NCBI RefSeq assembly: GCF_001598335.1 | Contig: NZ_BCYT01000013.1 | Span: 22,282-86,281, forward strand | Direction: 5' to 3' | Origin: Sphingobium abikonense NBRC 16140 | GTDB taxonomy: Bacteria > Pseudomonadota > Alphaproteobacteria > Sphingomonadales > Sphingomonadaceae | DNA length: 64,000 nt | Part shown: piece by piece, positions 16,194 through 23,085 of the stretch | Numbering within the stretch: the first letter of the stretch is position 1 | How the letters are laid out: each line of letters opens with the position of its first letter | Made by a program: the position numbers and the translations under genes | Notes under the pieces: generated by a model | The model's database searches: none | What the model was told of the DNA's origin: nothing | The model's input: only the letters and a program-made list of their open reading frames with translations

Positions 16194-16865
16194 ATGAATT
16201 TGATCGATTTGATACAGGCTGGGACGATCGACGTGCGATTGCCCAGCGTATCCCCCTTGGCCTCCGACGATGATCGCTCCGCCGCGCTCAATTCAACCGG
16301 CGTGCTGACGGTGATCGGCGGGGCGTTTCAGGTCGATCGCTTGGCCGCAGCGCTGATCGCCACCACCGGCAAATGCACATCGCTGGAAGGGCAGGTCACG
16401 CAACAGGTCGAAACGCGCCATGTGCTGGCGCAACCCTGGAACTACAATCGCATGGTCAGCGCCATCACGGCGCGGCGCGAGGAAAGGCCCGCGGGTCCCA
16501 TCGAGGTGATGCGCGTCAGCGGCGCACGACTGCCAACACTCTATATCGTCCTTGCCGGTGAACATGAGGTGTTTGCGGCGCGACAGGCCGGCGATGAGCA
16601 AATCCCGGTTCAGATCCTGGGTGACTATCAGTGCGACTTCCAGAATCACTTCATTCAGTCGGGCCATCTCATGGACTTTTCGTCCGGAGAGCTCACCCCT
16701 GTCTCGCCTGAGGAACCATGGTCCGGCGCAGCCGAGTGGGAGGATGCGAAGCTCGCTCCTGACGTCATGCAGATCATCCAGGCGTTGGGCGTGCGCGTGA
16801 TCGCCTCGGATCGTTCAGACCAGGATAAACGGGAGCGCGCGAACGGACATGATAATGACGGCTGA
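16194..16865 (+). CDS. ParB/sulfiredoxin-fold-like hypothetical protein
   Basis: A 223-residue protein on the strand opposite to most of the block. Residues 90-150 have a ParB N-domain-like pattern: RHVLAQPWNYNRMVSAITAR, then LPTLYIVLAGEHEVFAARQA and GDEQIPVQIL, analogous to the I-x-G-x-x-R-x-x-A-A motif of ParB/Srx proteins. Here GEH replaces the usual GER/GNR. No helix-turn-helix partition domain follows, so a role in partition is unlikely. The start at ATG 16194 gives MNLIDLIQAGTIDV; an upstream open extension has poor composition. It converges on the DpdA-like gene with a 2-nt gap. Confidence 0.6.
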   Translation: MNLIDLIQAGTIDVRLPSVSPLASDDDRSAALNSTGVLTVIGGAFQVDRLAAALIATTGKCTSLEGQVTQQVETRHVLAQPWNYNRMVSAITARREERPAGPIEVMRVSGARLPTLYIVLAGEHEVFAARQAGDEQIPVQILGDYQCDFQNHFIQSGHLMDFSSGELTPVSPEEPWSGAAEWEDAKLAPDVMQIIQALGVRVIASDRSDQDKRERANGHDNDG

Positions 16866-16867
16866 CA

Positions 16868-17908
16868 TCATGCCGCTGCGCGGATAGCCGTTCCTCCGAA
16901 CGCATCCCTGCGACTATGGTAGATCTCGGCCGCCCATGTTTGGATCCAAGGCTCGACCAGCGCATCATGGTCGAGTTCACCCTGTTCGATCAAGGATTGG
17001 ATCTCGCCCCGCGCCTGCGCGATCGCCGCTTCCCACCCATCGGCCGGCAGGGCATCCGTGATATTGGGAGCGTTTATGGGCAGAGCTTTTGGCGCATCGC
17101 CAAGCCGCTCGGCCTGACGGCCCAGCCAGGTCTCAAGATGGTCCGCAACGAAGCGGTCGGTCTTTGAGATGCCCCGGCTCAGGGCCTCGCGACGCGCGCT
17201 GGTGCCATAGGCCTGGCTGTCAATCGAGCGGATCCGCTTCCCGAACGGAAGCAGATAGGGAATGGCCGGGCCTTTGACGCCGAACAGATGGAGGCGGGTT
17301 GACGGCGGCAAGATCCGGTCGAGATGCTCGACCACCGCGATCAACCCTTCAGGTCCGGCGACCTCGCGACGGCACATGCTGCCGACACCGATAAGCGGCG
17401 CACGCTCGATCAATCCCCATAGCGCGTCGAGGCAGCGCTCATAATCGCAGGGTCGACGGCCCTGGATCACCGGCATCATGGTCGACAAGATACCATGATC
17501 ATCGGCGCGGCGGCAGCATTCGAAATTGGCCGCGATGGTGCGTGACAGCCGTTCAAGCACCTGTGCGCGGTCAGCGGCAATTTCCTGTTCCACGCAATAG
17601 TCGGCGCTGGCCCACCATCGGAATGGAAAGGCGGCGGCAAGCGCCACATAATGGGCGATCGACCAGGGGAATGCTCCATAGCGCGCCGTCGCGACGAAAC
17701 CCGCGCTGTCGAGATGAAGCGATGCCAGCGGACGAGCGTTGGCGAGCTGCCCGGTTCTCCATCTCGTCCAATCGCGCCATCCCTTGCTCGCGGAATATCT
17801 GGAAAGGCAGTTGGCCGAAATAAGCGCCGGTTGCCGTAGCGCAACCACGCGGTCGAGGATCGGCCCCTTGCCCAGATGCGGCAACCCGACGATGATCTCC
17901 ATCGTCAC
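16868..17908 (-). CDS. DpdA-like tRNA-guanine transglycosylase superfamily protein
   Basis: A 346-residue protein resembling DpdA and the queuine tRNA-ribosyltransferase superfamily, which swap a guanine for a 7-deazaguanine in DNA or tRNA. Visible signatures in order: LDSAGF (D67, matching the catalytic DSGGF of TGT), ASADYCVEQEI (D103, matching the DxMCEP segment of DpdA), MPVIQGRRPCDYERC (Q149), GVGSMCRR (174-181), HLFGVKG (207-212) and SIDSQAYGTSARR (D230). The four-Cys zinc site of bacterial TGT is not seen, as in DpdA. It overlaps the DUF7007 gene by 4 nt. No deazaguanine synthesis genes are nearby, so the base would come from the host's queuosine pathway. NCBI-style names for relatives include DUF7221. 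Confidence 0.75.
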   Translation of the reverse strand: MTMEIIVGLPHLGKGPILDRVVALRQPALISANCLSRYSASKGWRDWTRWRTGQLANARPLASLHLDSAGFVATARYGAFPWSIAHYVALAAAFPFRWWASADYCVEQEIAADRAQVLERLSRTIAANFECCRRADDHGILSTMMPVIQGRRPCDYERCLDALWGLIERAPLIGVGSMCRREVAGPEGLIAVVEHLDRILPPSTRLHLFGVKGPAIPYLLPFGKRIRSIDSQAYGTSARREALSRGISKTDRFVADHLETWLGRQAERLGDAPKALPINAPNITDALPADGWEAAIAQARGEIQSLIEQGELDHDALVEPWIQTWAAEIYHSRRDAFGGTAIRAAA

Positions 17909-18510
17909 GGCAACGGTTCGGCGCCGATCGCCGTGAAGCTGTTGACGATCTGGCAGCTGTCATAGCGCTCGGCATCGACCAGGGCACGATGGTCGATCAT
18001 CTCATAGGTCGCATGTCCCAGATGATCGACGCTAAGCACCCGTCGGCCGATGACCCCGGTCTTCCCCTCCGGCACCCAATCGGCATGAGAGCCGAAGGCG
18101 GCGACCACCACGACCTCGCCGATCACGGCTTCATAGGCCGCGATCGCGCGCAGCACATGACTGTCGCGGGGCGTGACTGGCTTGCCAGTAAAGTCACTGT
18201 AGGCCTGCGGCCGCCAGGATCGAACGGTGTCGTGCGCCAGCAGGATTGCCGCGCCCATGGCCGGCCGATCGACCCGGCGCAGTTCGGCCTCGAAACCCAG
18301 ATAGACGAGCGCCCAGTTAACGTCCTCCTCGTAGAAGGGCTCGTCGCGCCGGAGCGCATCGGGCATCGCCGCCTGCCGCTGCTCCGACAAGAGGATGCCA
18401 CCGTGGCTCGGGGTCGACACATGCCAGATGCCGGGCGCGATCTGATCGGCGCTCTGGATGGCGCCCCAAATGCTCATGGTCGGCTGGGCTGAGGGTAGGA
18501 AGATCGTCAT
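17905..18510 (-). CDS. DUF7007-like protein, partner of the DpdA-like enzyme
   Basis: A 201-residue protein with the DUF7007-like pattern: WGAIQSADQIAPGIWHVSTP, then HGGILLSEQRQAAMPDALRR and YEEDVNWALVYLGFEAEL. The function of this family is not known to me. The second half contains conserved-looking His/Asp residues (AAFGSHADWVPEGKTGVIGR) that could bind a metal. ATG 18510 has GGAG 7 nt upstream and a polypurine element 28 nt upstream. It overlaps the DpdA-like gene by 4 nt, so the pair is an operon and a shared function is likely. Confidence 0.75.
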   Translation of the reverse strand: MTIFLPSAQPTMSIWGAIQSADQIAPGIWHVSTPSHGGILLSEQRQAAMPDALRRDEPFYEEDVNWALVYLGFEAELRRVDRPAMGAAILLAHDTVRSWRPQAYSDFTGKPVTPRDSHVLRAIAAYEAVIGEVVVVAAFGSHADWVPEGKTGVIGRRVLSVDHLGHATYEMIDHRALVDAERYDSCQIVNSFTAIGAEPLP

Positions 18511-18538
18511 GTTGTACTCCTTTTTGCTTCACGGCTTC

Positions 18539-18557
18539 GCTCCCCCTCTCCTTCTGC
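18539..18557 (-). promoter_or_regulatory. Polypurine leader element, copy 7
   Basis: Reads GGCAGAAGGAGAGGGGGAGC on the minus strand, 28 nt before the DUF7007 start and 30 nt from the LexA box. Confidence 0.45.
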
Positions 18558-18586
18558 CGGTCGAACCAAGCTTGACCCGGCGAATT

Positions 18587-18601
18587 GTTCTCTATATGTT
18601 C
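18587..18601. promoter_or_regulatory. LexA box (SOS operator)
   Basis: GTTC-TCTATAT-GTTC is an exact GTTC-N7-GTTC site. It ends 20 nt before the ATG at 18622 and lies about 75 nt upstream of the divergent DUF7007/DpdA-like operon, so it could control one or both. Confidence 0.72.
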
Positions 18602-18621
18602 TTTTCCGAGGAGATGTGCCC

Positions 18622-19113
18622 ATGAGCCTTGAGAAAGACATTCGCCGCCATTTTGATCTCGACATTGGCCTGCGCGATGCCGCGCTCGACGCGGAAAATC
18701 GGCCGACGCGCCGGATGATCGCCAACGCCTGCATCAACATGCCGGTGGAGGACGCCTATTATTCGGTGCGGGAACTGCGGGAAGCCGCGCAGTGGGTCCT
18801 TGATGGCGCCGCAGCGGGAAAGCGGAAGCTGATGTCGATCCTGTCGAACGACAATTGCGACGATTTCCAGCGCTGCATCTATTTCTGCCTGGCGGGCCGC
18901 GGGGTGATCGAGATGCTCGACGATCTCGAATGGCTCGAAACTCTCCTCGAACCGCGCGGGCGGGTCGCGGGTGAACAGATGCGCCTGAAGATCCCGACGA
19001 TGCCGGTCAAACGGCCCTATGTCGCCGATGAACCGGACGGACCAATGATCGGAATGGCCGAGGATTTCCGACAGGGTCCATCCTGGTGGATGGACGAGGC
19101 GTTGCGCCGCTAG
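18622..19113 (+). CDS. Hypothetical protein, probably SOS-controlled, 163 aa
   Basis: A soluble helical protein of unknown family (MSLEKDIRRHFDLDIGLRDA start). Features: an RMIANACINMPVEDAYYSVR helix, a Cys pair in CDDFQRCIYFCLAGRG, and an aromatic C-terminus (GPSWWMDEALRR). GAGGAG lies 9 nt before ATG 18622; a GTG two codons earlier is also open. The exact LexA box in its promoter and its position divergent from the DpdA-like operon are the best clues to its role, which may be DNA-damage-linked. Confidence 0.75.
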   Translation: MSLEKDIRRHFDLDIGLRDAALDAENRPTRRMIANACINMPVEDAYYSVRELREAAQWVLDGAAAGKRKLMSILSNDNCDDFQRCIYFCLAGRGVIEMLDDLEWLETLLEPRGRVAGEQMRLKIPTMPVKRPYVADEPDGPMIGMAEDFRQGPSWWMDEALRR

Positions 19114-19208
19114 GCGTCACTTTCAGGCTGCGGGGTCGATCCGGCCTCGCAGCTTCCCGCCGGAACTCTGCATCGGATCCAGCAGGTTCAATCAGCCGAT
19201 CAAGCGGC

Positions 19209-19397
19209 TTAATCCTTCGCCTTCTCCGGCTCTTCCCGGCGGCGCAACTCATTCTCGACCGCCTCGCGGACAAATAGCGCGAAGCGTCGGTTGCCGACCA
19301 GCGCATCGATACGGCTGATCGTCTCTTCCGATAGCCTGACCGTAGTCGGCTTCATTCCAAGCGGCCTTCGTCCCATTGCTTCGTCGCTAACGGTCAT
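19209..19397 (-). CDS. Ribbon-helix-helix protein without an obvious toxin partner
   Basis: A 62-residue protein with the RHH core KPTTVRLSEETISRIDALVG and a basic/acidic helical tail (FVREAVENELRRREEPEKAK). Such proteins are antitoxins or small repressors. No toxin gene follows on the same strand, so it may be a stand-alone regulator. The start at 19397 (MTVSDEA) or 19412 cannot be separated. A perfect long inverted repeat lies immediately upstream, a strong candidate operator that would also cover the promoter of the divergent operon at 19617. Confidence 0.75.
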   Translation of the reverse strand: MTVSDEAMGRRPLGMKPTTVRLSEETISRIDALVGNRRFALFVREAVENELRRREEPEKAKD

Positions 19398-19425
19398 ATC
19401 TGCAATCTCCAAGCCAAAGCTATTG

Positions 19426-19478
19426 ACGCCACCGTTTATTTACATATACGACGTCGTTTATGCAATAAACGGTGGCGT
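19426..19478. promoter_or_regulatory. 53-bp interrupted palindrome between divergent genes
   Basis: ACGCCACCGTTTAT (19426-19439) pairs perfectly with ATAAACGGTGGCGT (19465-19478). The spacer contains the self-complementary ACGACGTCGT (19448-19457) near the centre. It lies 29 nt upstream of the RHH gene and 138 nt upstream of the operon at 19617. Confidence 0.7.
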
Positions 19479-19616
19479 ATATTGCCATTCGGCCAATCCG
19501 CTGGTTGGCCCATCGCAATGGAATCGCCGCGAATCATGTGGAAAGCGCCGGGACCGTGCCCTGTCCATCCCGGCTTCTCCGCAAGGACCGCATCGGATGC
19601 GGAAAAGGAGGCGCAT

Positions 19617-20222
19617 ATGGATGAGTTTGATCCCCGCCCGTCACGCCGCGATCTTTTGCGGGCACTCACGGCCGCCCCGGTTGTGGCAGTCGTATCGCCC
19701 GCAAGCGATGCGCTGGCCGTGCTGCACACGCAGTATGAAGACCAGCCAGCCACCCTTGCGCGGACCAGGGAGGGCCGAAGTCTGAGCCGGTTCCGCTATC
19801 ATAATGCAGAGTCCTTCTTGTGGGGATTGAACCAGGGCATCTGCGGCAATGACGTCGGCGAAATGCTGTATCGATCCGGCATTGTCGTCCAACTGGGCCT
19901 GTCCTCCTACTTGCTCGACATCGGCTTTTCCGACGAATGGAATGCGCGGCACATCCGTCTCGATGTCGCCAAGTCGCTTGCCTATGCCAACGCAACCGGC
20001 TTCGGGCATGGCTGCCCGGACATGGCGCGGTTAGCAGCCGTCCTTTCGCCATATTGGAAGTGGGGCCATGCCCATCGATTTGAAGCGCGACCGGACGATG
20101 GCGGCTTCACGACAAGCAAGGTTGCACCATTGCTTCGCACGCTGCTCGACCATGTCCATGATGTGACCGGCCATCGCCGCCCGAATGGTTGGCGGCGCGA
20201 ACAGCGTGAGGTGCAGGCATGA
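19617..20222 (+). CDS. Hypothetical protein with twin-arginine-like N-terminus, 201 aa
   Basis: The N-terminus MDEFDPRPSRRDLLRALTAA, followed by PVVAVVSPASDALA, has an S-R-R-D-L-L motif and a hydrophobic run like a Tat signal peptide, though the hydrophobic stretch is short. The body (about 165 residues) is not recognised and contains GNDVGEMLYRSGIVVQLGLS and a SPYWKWGHAHRFEARP segment. AAGGAGG stands 5 nt before ATG 19617, an excellent start. It overlaps the next gene by 4 nt, so the two are co-translated. In related plasmids the twin-Arg motif might be chance, so export is uncertain. Confidence 0.65.
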   Translation: MDEFDPRPSRRDLLRALTAAPVVAVVSPASDALAVLHTQYEDQPATLARTREGRSLSRFRYHNAESFLWGLNQGICGNDVGEMLYRSGIVVQLGLSSYLLDIGFSDEWNARHIRLDVAKSLAYANATGFGHGCPDMARLAAVLSPYWKWGHAHRFEARPDDGGFTTSKVAPLLRTLLDHVHDVTGHRRPNGWRREQREVQA

Positions 20223-20896
20223 TGCCGCACACCCACCGGACATCAGCAATCTCCCCATTACCCCGGGAGACTGCCAAGACCCGACCTGACGCGGCGAGGC
20301 TGGTGGCCATCGACGCCGCCGTGAACGATCTGCCCGCGCTGATGGGCGAGATTTTCCTGCTGTGCCGAGATGATGATCTGTCCTTCGCGGAAATTGCGGG
20401 CCGCCTGTCCATCGATGCTTTAGCCGTCCAGGCGTGCCTCGCCGAAGCGCTGGCCATGGTCGCGACGGTGATGGACGGGGAGAAGCCCAGTCGCTCGCAA
20501 AACGCAAATATCGAGCCTGCGGAACGGGCGCTGCGACAGCGGCACCGCGCCTATTGCGAGCAGGCGTTGCGCATCCGGGGAAGGCGGGAAATCATAGCAT
20601 GGGGCGATGCTGAAGATGACGACCTGCTCGTGAGGCAGGCGGTTCTGGCGACGATGCCAGTGCAGGTCCGCGAGGCTTTTCTGTTGAACCGGCTCGAGGG
20701 ACTGAGCTATGCAGACATCGCTCGACGCCAGCGGACCTTCAAATGGATCGTCAGGCGTCGAATGTTGCGCGCCATTCGAGCCATTGCTCAAAGCCCGCTC
20801 TCCTATGCCGACTGGCTGAAGGAACAAGGGCGTCGCCTCACGACACCATCTGCAATTCAACATGATCATCCTGCGACGGTGCCGTCGAAACCCTGA
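20219..20896 (+). CDS. Protein with two sigma-70 region 4-like helix-turn-helix segments
   Basis: A 225-residue protein. Residues 35-80 (LPALMGEIFLLCRDDDLSFA, then EIAGRLSIDALAVQACLAEA) and 140-190 (MPVQVREAFLLNRLEGLSYA, then DIARRQRTFKWIVRRRML) both read like sigma-70 region 4, the -35-binding helix-turn-helix. No region 2 is present, so it is not a complete sigma factor and may be a regulator using sigma-like HTHs. It overlaps the preceding gene by 4 nt and the convergent gene at 20838 by 59 bp. The duplicated region-4 arrangement is recurrent in plasmid regulators but its function is not known to me. Confidence 0.65.
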   Translation: MMPHTHRTSAISPLPRETAKTRPDAARLVAIDAAVNDLPALMGEIFLLCRDDDLSFAEIAGRLSIDALAVQACLAEALAMVATVMDGEKPSRSQNANIEPAERALRQRHRAYCEQALRIRGRREIIAWGDAEDDDLLVRQAVLATMPVQVREAFLLNRLEGLSYADIARRQRTFKWIVRRRMLRAIRAIAQSPLSYADWLKEQGRRLTTPSAIQHDHPATVPSKP

Positions 20897-21038
20897 AGGG
20901 TTGGAGCGCATCTCCGGTTCGGATGACGCTCACGGGGCAGAAGCCCTGATCGAAGATCCGCGATGCGATGCGCTCCGCATTTTCGCGGCTGCACAGGGCG
21001 CGGCGCTTGGGCGAGATGGGTTCATCCTTGGCGAACAT
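20838..21038 (-). CDS. Small hypothetical protein, 66 aa
   Basis: A short basic protein starting MFAKDEPISPKRRALCSREN and ending in alternating polar/hydrophobic beta residues (DDHVELQMVS). GAGGG lies 7 nt upstream of the ATG. The 3' end overlaps the plus-strand sigma-4-like gene tail to tail. It follows the DUF6927-type gene by 41 nt on the same strand. Family not recognised. Confidence 0.5.
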   Translation of the reverse strand: MFAKDEPISPKRRALCSRENAERIASRIFDQGFCPVSVIRTGDALQPFRVSTAPSQDDHVELQMVS

Positions 21039-21079
21039 GACATTCCCTCATCGGTGCAACAGGATAGACGGCCTCCCCT

Positions 21080-21691
21080 TCATCCGAAGACCGTCTTATG
21101 GACCCGGGTCGTCGGCACGATGAGCCAGTGCCGATCCATGAAGTGGTTGATATGGCAAAGGCTGCCACCTTGGGCGTCGCGGAAGCGCATGGTGCGGCCA
21201 CGCTTTTCGACGATGAATTGATCGCGTGTCTCTCCGTCGGTGAACCGCAATGGGGATGCCAAGCGCACCCGGTCGCCGCTGCGGAGGGCACGGGAGCGAA
21301 GACGCAATCGGGCAAGGCAACGCCGGCGCCAATCGAGCGCATATTCGCTGTCAGTCGTCGTCAGCAGGCCCAGAATATCGGCGGGGCATTCTGCTTCGTG
21401 CGGCCCTGCGGATTCGCTCATATCCTTATATCCGAAATTCTCACCGCTTGGGCTGCGGGGACTCCATTTAACGAGACAGACGACAGCGAAGACCTCACCC
21501 GGAATACCGTTGGTGATGGACTGCACCGCTGCATAATAGACGCGGTTCCCTGGACAGGAAGAAGCCAGAACCCGAAGACCCTGCGTCGTGCCATCTTCCA
21601 ATTCACGTTCATAGGTGAGTTGAGCATCCAGATAGGCGCTCGCGGTCTTGTAACCGCCCATCGAGCTGAACGGCATGGTGAGCCATCCCAT
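21080..21691 (-). CDS. DUF6927-type protein
   Basis: A 203-residue protein with the pattern MGWLTMPFSSMGGYKTASAY, LDAQLTYE, NRVYYAAVQ, GEVFAVVCLVKWSPR and FGYKDMSESAGPHEAECPAD, which I associate with DUF6927 proteins of alphaproteobacterial plasmids. No catalytic activity is known. The C-terminal third is basic with several Arg. AGGAGATAAGCC precedes the ATG. It follows a decayed DUF5983-type gene and belongs to the same minus-strand series as ardC. Confidence 0.8.
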   Translation of the reverse strand: MGWLTMPFSSMGGYKTASAYLDAQLTYERELEDGTTQGLRVLASSCPGNRVYYAAVQSITNGIPGEVFAVVCLVKWSPRSPSGENFGYKDMSESAGPHEAECPADILGLLTTTDSEYALDWRRRCLARLRLRSRALRSGDRVRLASPLRFTDGETRDQFIVEKRGRTMRFRDAQGGSLCHINHFMDRHWLIVPTTRVHKTVFG

Positions 21692-21721
21692 GGCTTATCT
21701 CCTGTGTTGAATGTTAGCCGG

Positions 21722-22040
21722 TCAGGGCCAGTCATAGGTCGGAAGGTTGGCAATCGGCTCGCAGTCGCGGTCGAACTGATCCAGGTTATCCCGATGCCCT
21801 CGGCAAAAGCGAGGCATTCCTGCAGCCGCTTTGGCATCAGTTCACGGCTGGTCGACTTGACCCAGATGAACCAACCATATTCCGACCAGCGTTCGGCACG
21901 AGATGACTTTGCCATAGGCCTGGATCGGATTTCTGACCGGGAGGATGGACGACTTCGACATGACGGTCCAAGGCCTCGGCGACAGCTGGCGTAACATGGG
22001 CCGTCGAGAGGTGAAGCATTTTCGAGATTTCCAGGGCCAT
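21722..22040 (-). pseudogene. DUF5983-type gene broken by two frameshifts
   Basis: The start is intact (MALEISKMLHLSTAHVTPAV at 22040). The middle is found in a second frame (EYGWFIWVKSTSRELMPKRL, QECLAFAEG) and the end in the original frame again (QFDRDCEPIANLPTYDWP, stop at 21722-21724). Together these make a normal DUF5983-type protein of about 105 residues. The first shift lies between 21880 and 21930, the second near 21780-21790, where one base seems missing in TGGATCAGTTCGAC. Either true decay or two sequence errors. Confidence 0.7.
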
Positions 22041-22054
22041 GATGTGTCTCCCGA

Positions 22055-23002
22055 TCAGGCGGCCAGCGCGGCCGGGTGGTCCGCAGCGGCAGGCATAGGT
22101 TTATTGACCTCATCTGTGCTTTCGCTGAATTGTCGCAGATAGGTAAAGGCCTGCTCGGCCTTGGACGCCGCGTGGATGATCGCGGTCGTGTCCGCTTTCA
22201 AAACGGAAATCCATTGACCTACGTAGCTTGCATGACTATCATGCAGTTCATGGGGCAGTCCAAGATCAGCACAAATCAGACCTGAACCTATTTCGGCGAC
22301 GAGTTCTTCGAAGCAATAAGCCTTGTCGCCAAATCTCTTGCCGAATACTCTTGCCAGGCGTGACGCGGAACCGGACCAGTGCAGGCTTTCATGCGCGCGA
22401 ACACTGGCATAATAATCCATCGACTTGAATGATCGCGGAGCGGGCAGCTGAATATAATCCCGTGACGGATTATAATAGGCTTCATTGCCGCCATGGCGGA
22501 CATCAGCGGGTATGGCGTTGAAGAAGCGATCGATCTCAGCCTGCCGTGCCGATGGGTCGATAGGTGTGTCCGGCAGGACCGGTGGATAGTAGAAGTCGGG
22601 CAGGCCATCGACCTGATCGCAATTATAAACGACATAGTGGCGCAGGAAGCGAAACTTGCGATCACGTTCCTCTCCGGTCGCTGGATCATTCTTCCTTTTG
22701 GTAAAGGCCGAATAATAGACGGAGAGCGAACCGGACTCACCGGACCGCACATTGCCACCAAGCTCCTCGGCTTGCCGGCGGGTCATCCAGAAGCGCGAGC
22801 GATAGCCGCAGGCGTCAGCAATCGCCCAGAGATAAAGATTATTGATGCCGGTGTACGGCGTGCCGCAATGGCGCAGCGGCCGGCCACCGGCGCCAGTGAC
22901 AGCCCAGGGCCGTTTCCAGGGCGCCACACCTTCTTCCAGCTTGCGGATAATGAGCGCGGTGATTTCTGCCGCGACCTCGCGGCTTGTCTTCTTGGACGCC
23001 AT
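22055..23002 (-). CDS. ardC: ArdC-family anti-restriction protein
   Basis: A 315-residue protein. The N-terminal half is the ArdC single-strand-DNA-binding domain (TALIIRKLEEGVAPWKRPWA, then YTGINNLYLWA and FWMTRRQAEELGG). The C-terminal half is the metallopeptidase-like domain with the zinc motif HESLH in ASVRAHESLHWSG and the downstream Glu in CFEELVAEIGSGL. ArdC and the related TraC primase N-domain protect incoming plasmid DNA from restriction. Length is close to the family norm. It sits between a ParB-like gene and DUF5983/DUF6927-type genes. Confidence 0.92.
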   Translation of the reverse strand: MASKKTSREVAAEITALIIRKLEEGVAPWKRPWAVTGAGGRPLRHCGTPYTGINNLYLWAIADACGYRSRFWMTRRQAEELGGNVRSGESGSLSVYYSAFTKRKNDPATGEERDRKFRFLRHYVVYNCDQVDGLPDFYYPPVLPDTPIDPSARQAEIDRFFNAIPADVRHGGNEAYYNPSRDYIQLPAPRSFKSMDYYASVRAHESLHWSGSASRLARVFGKRFGDKAYCFEELVAEIGSGLICADLGLPHELHDSHASYVGQWISVLKADTTAIIHAASKAEQAFTYLRQFSESTDEVNKPMPAAADHPAALAA

Positions 23003-23085
23003 GGCCGTTCCCCTAAGGTGCGAGGCGTGGACCCGCCGACGGGTCGATCGTGCCGGCGGGTCGTCGGGAGAGAAGGGGCGATCGA

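Noticed and set aside
17905..18510. QueF/QueC-like enzyme next to the DpdA-like gene
   Set aside because: The protein shows the DUF7007-like HGG/YEED pattern and none of the motifs of deazaguanine synthesis enzymes.
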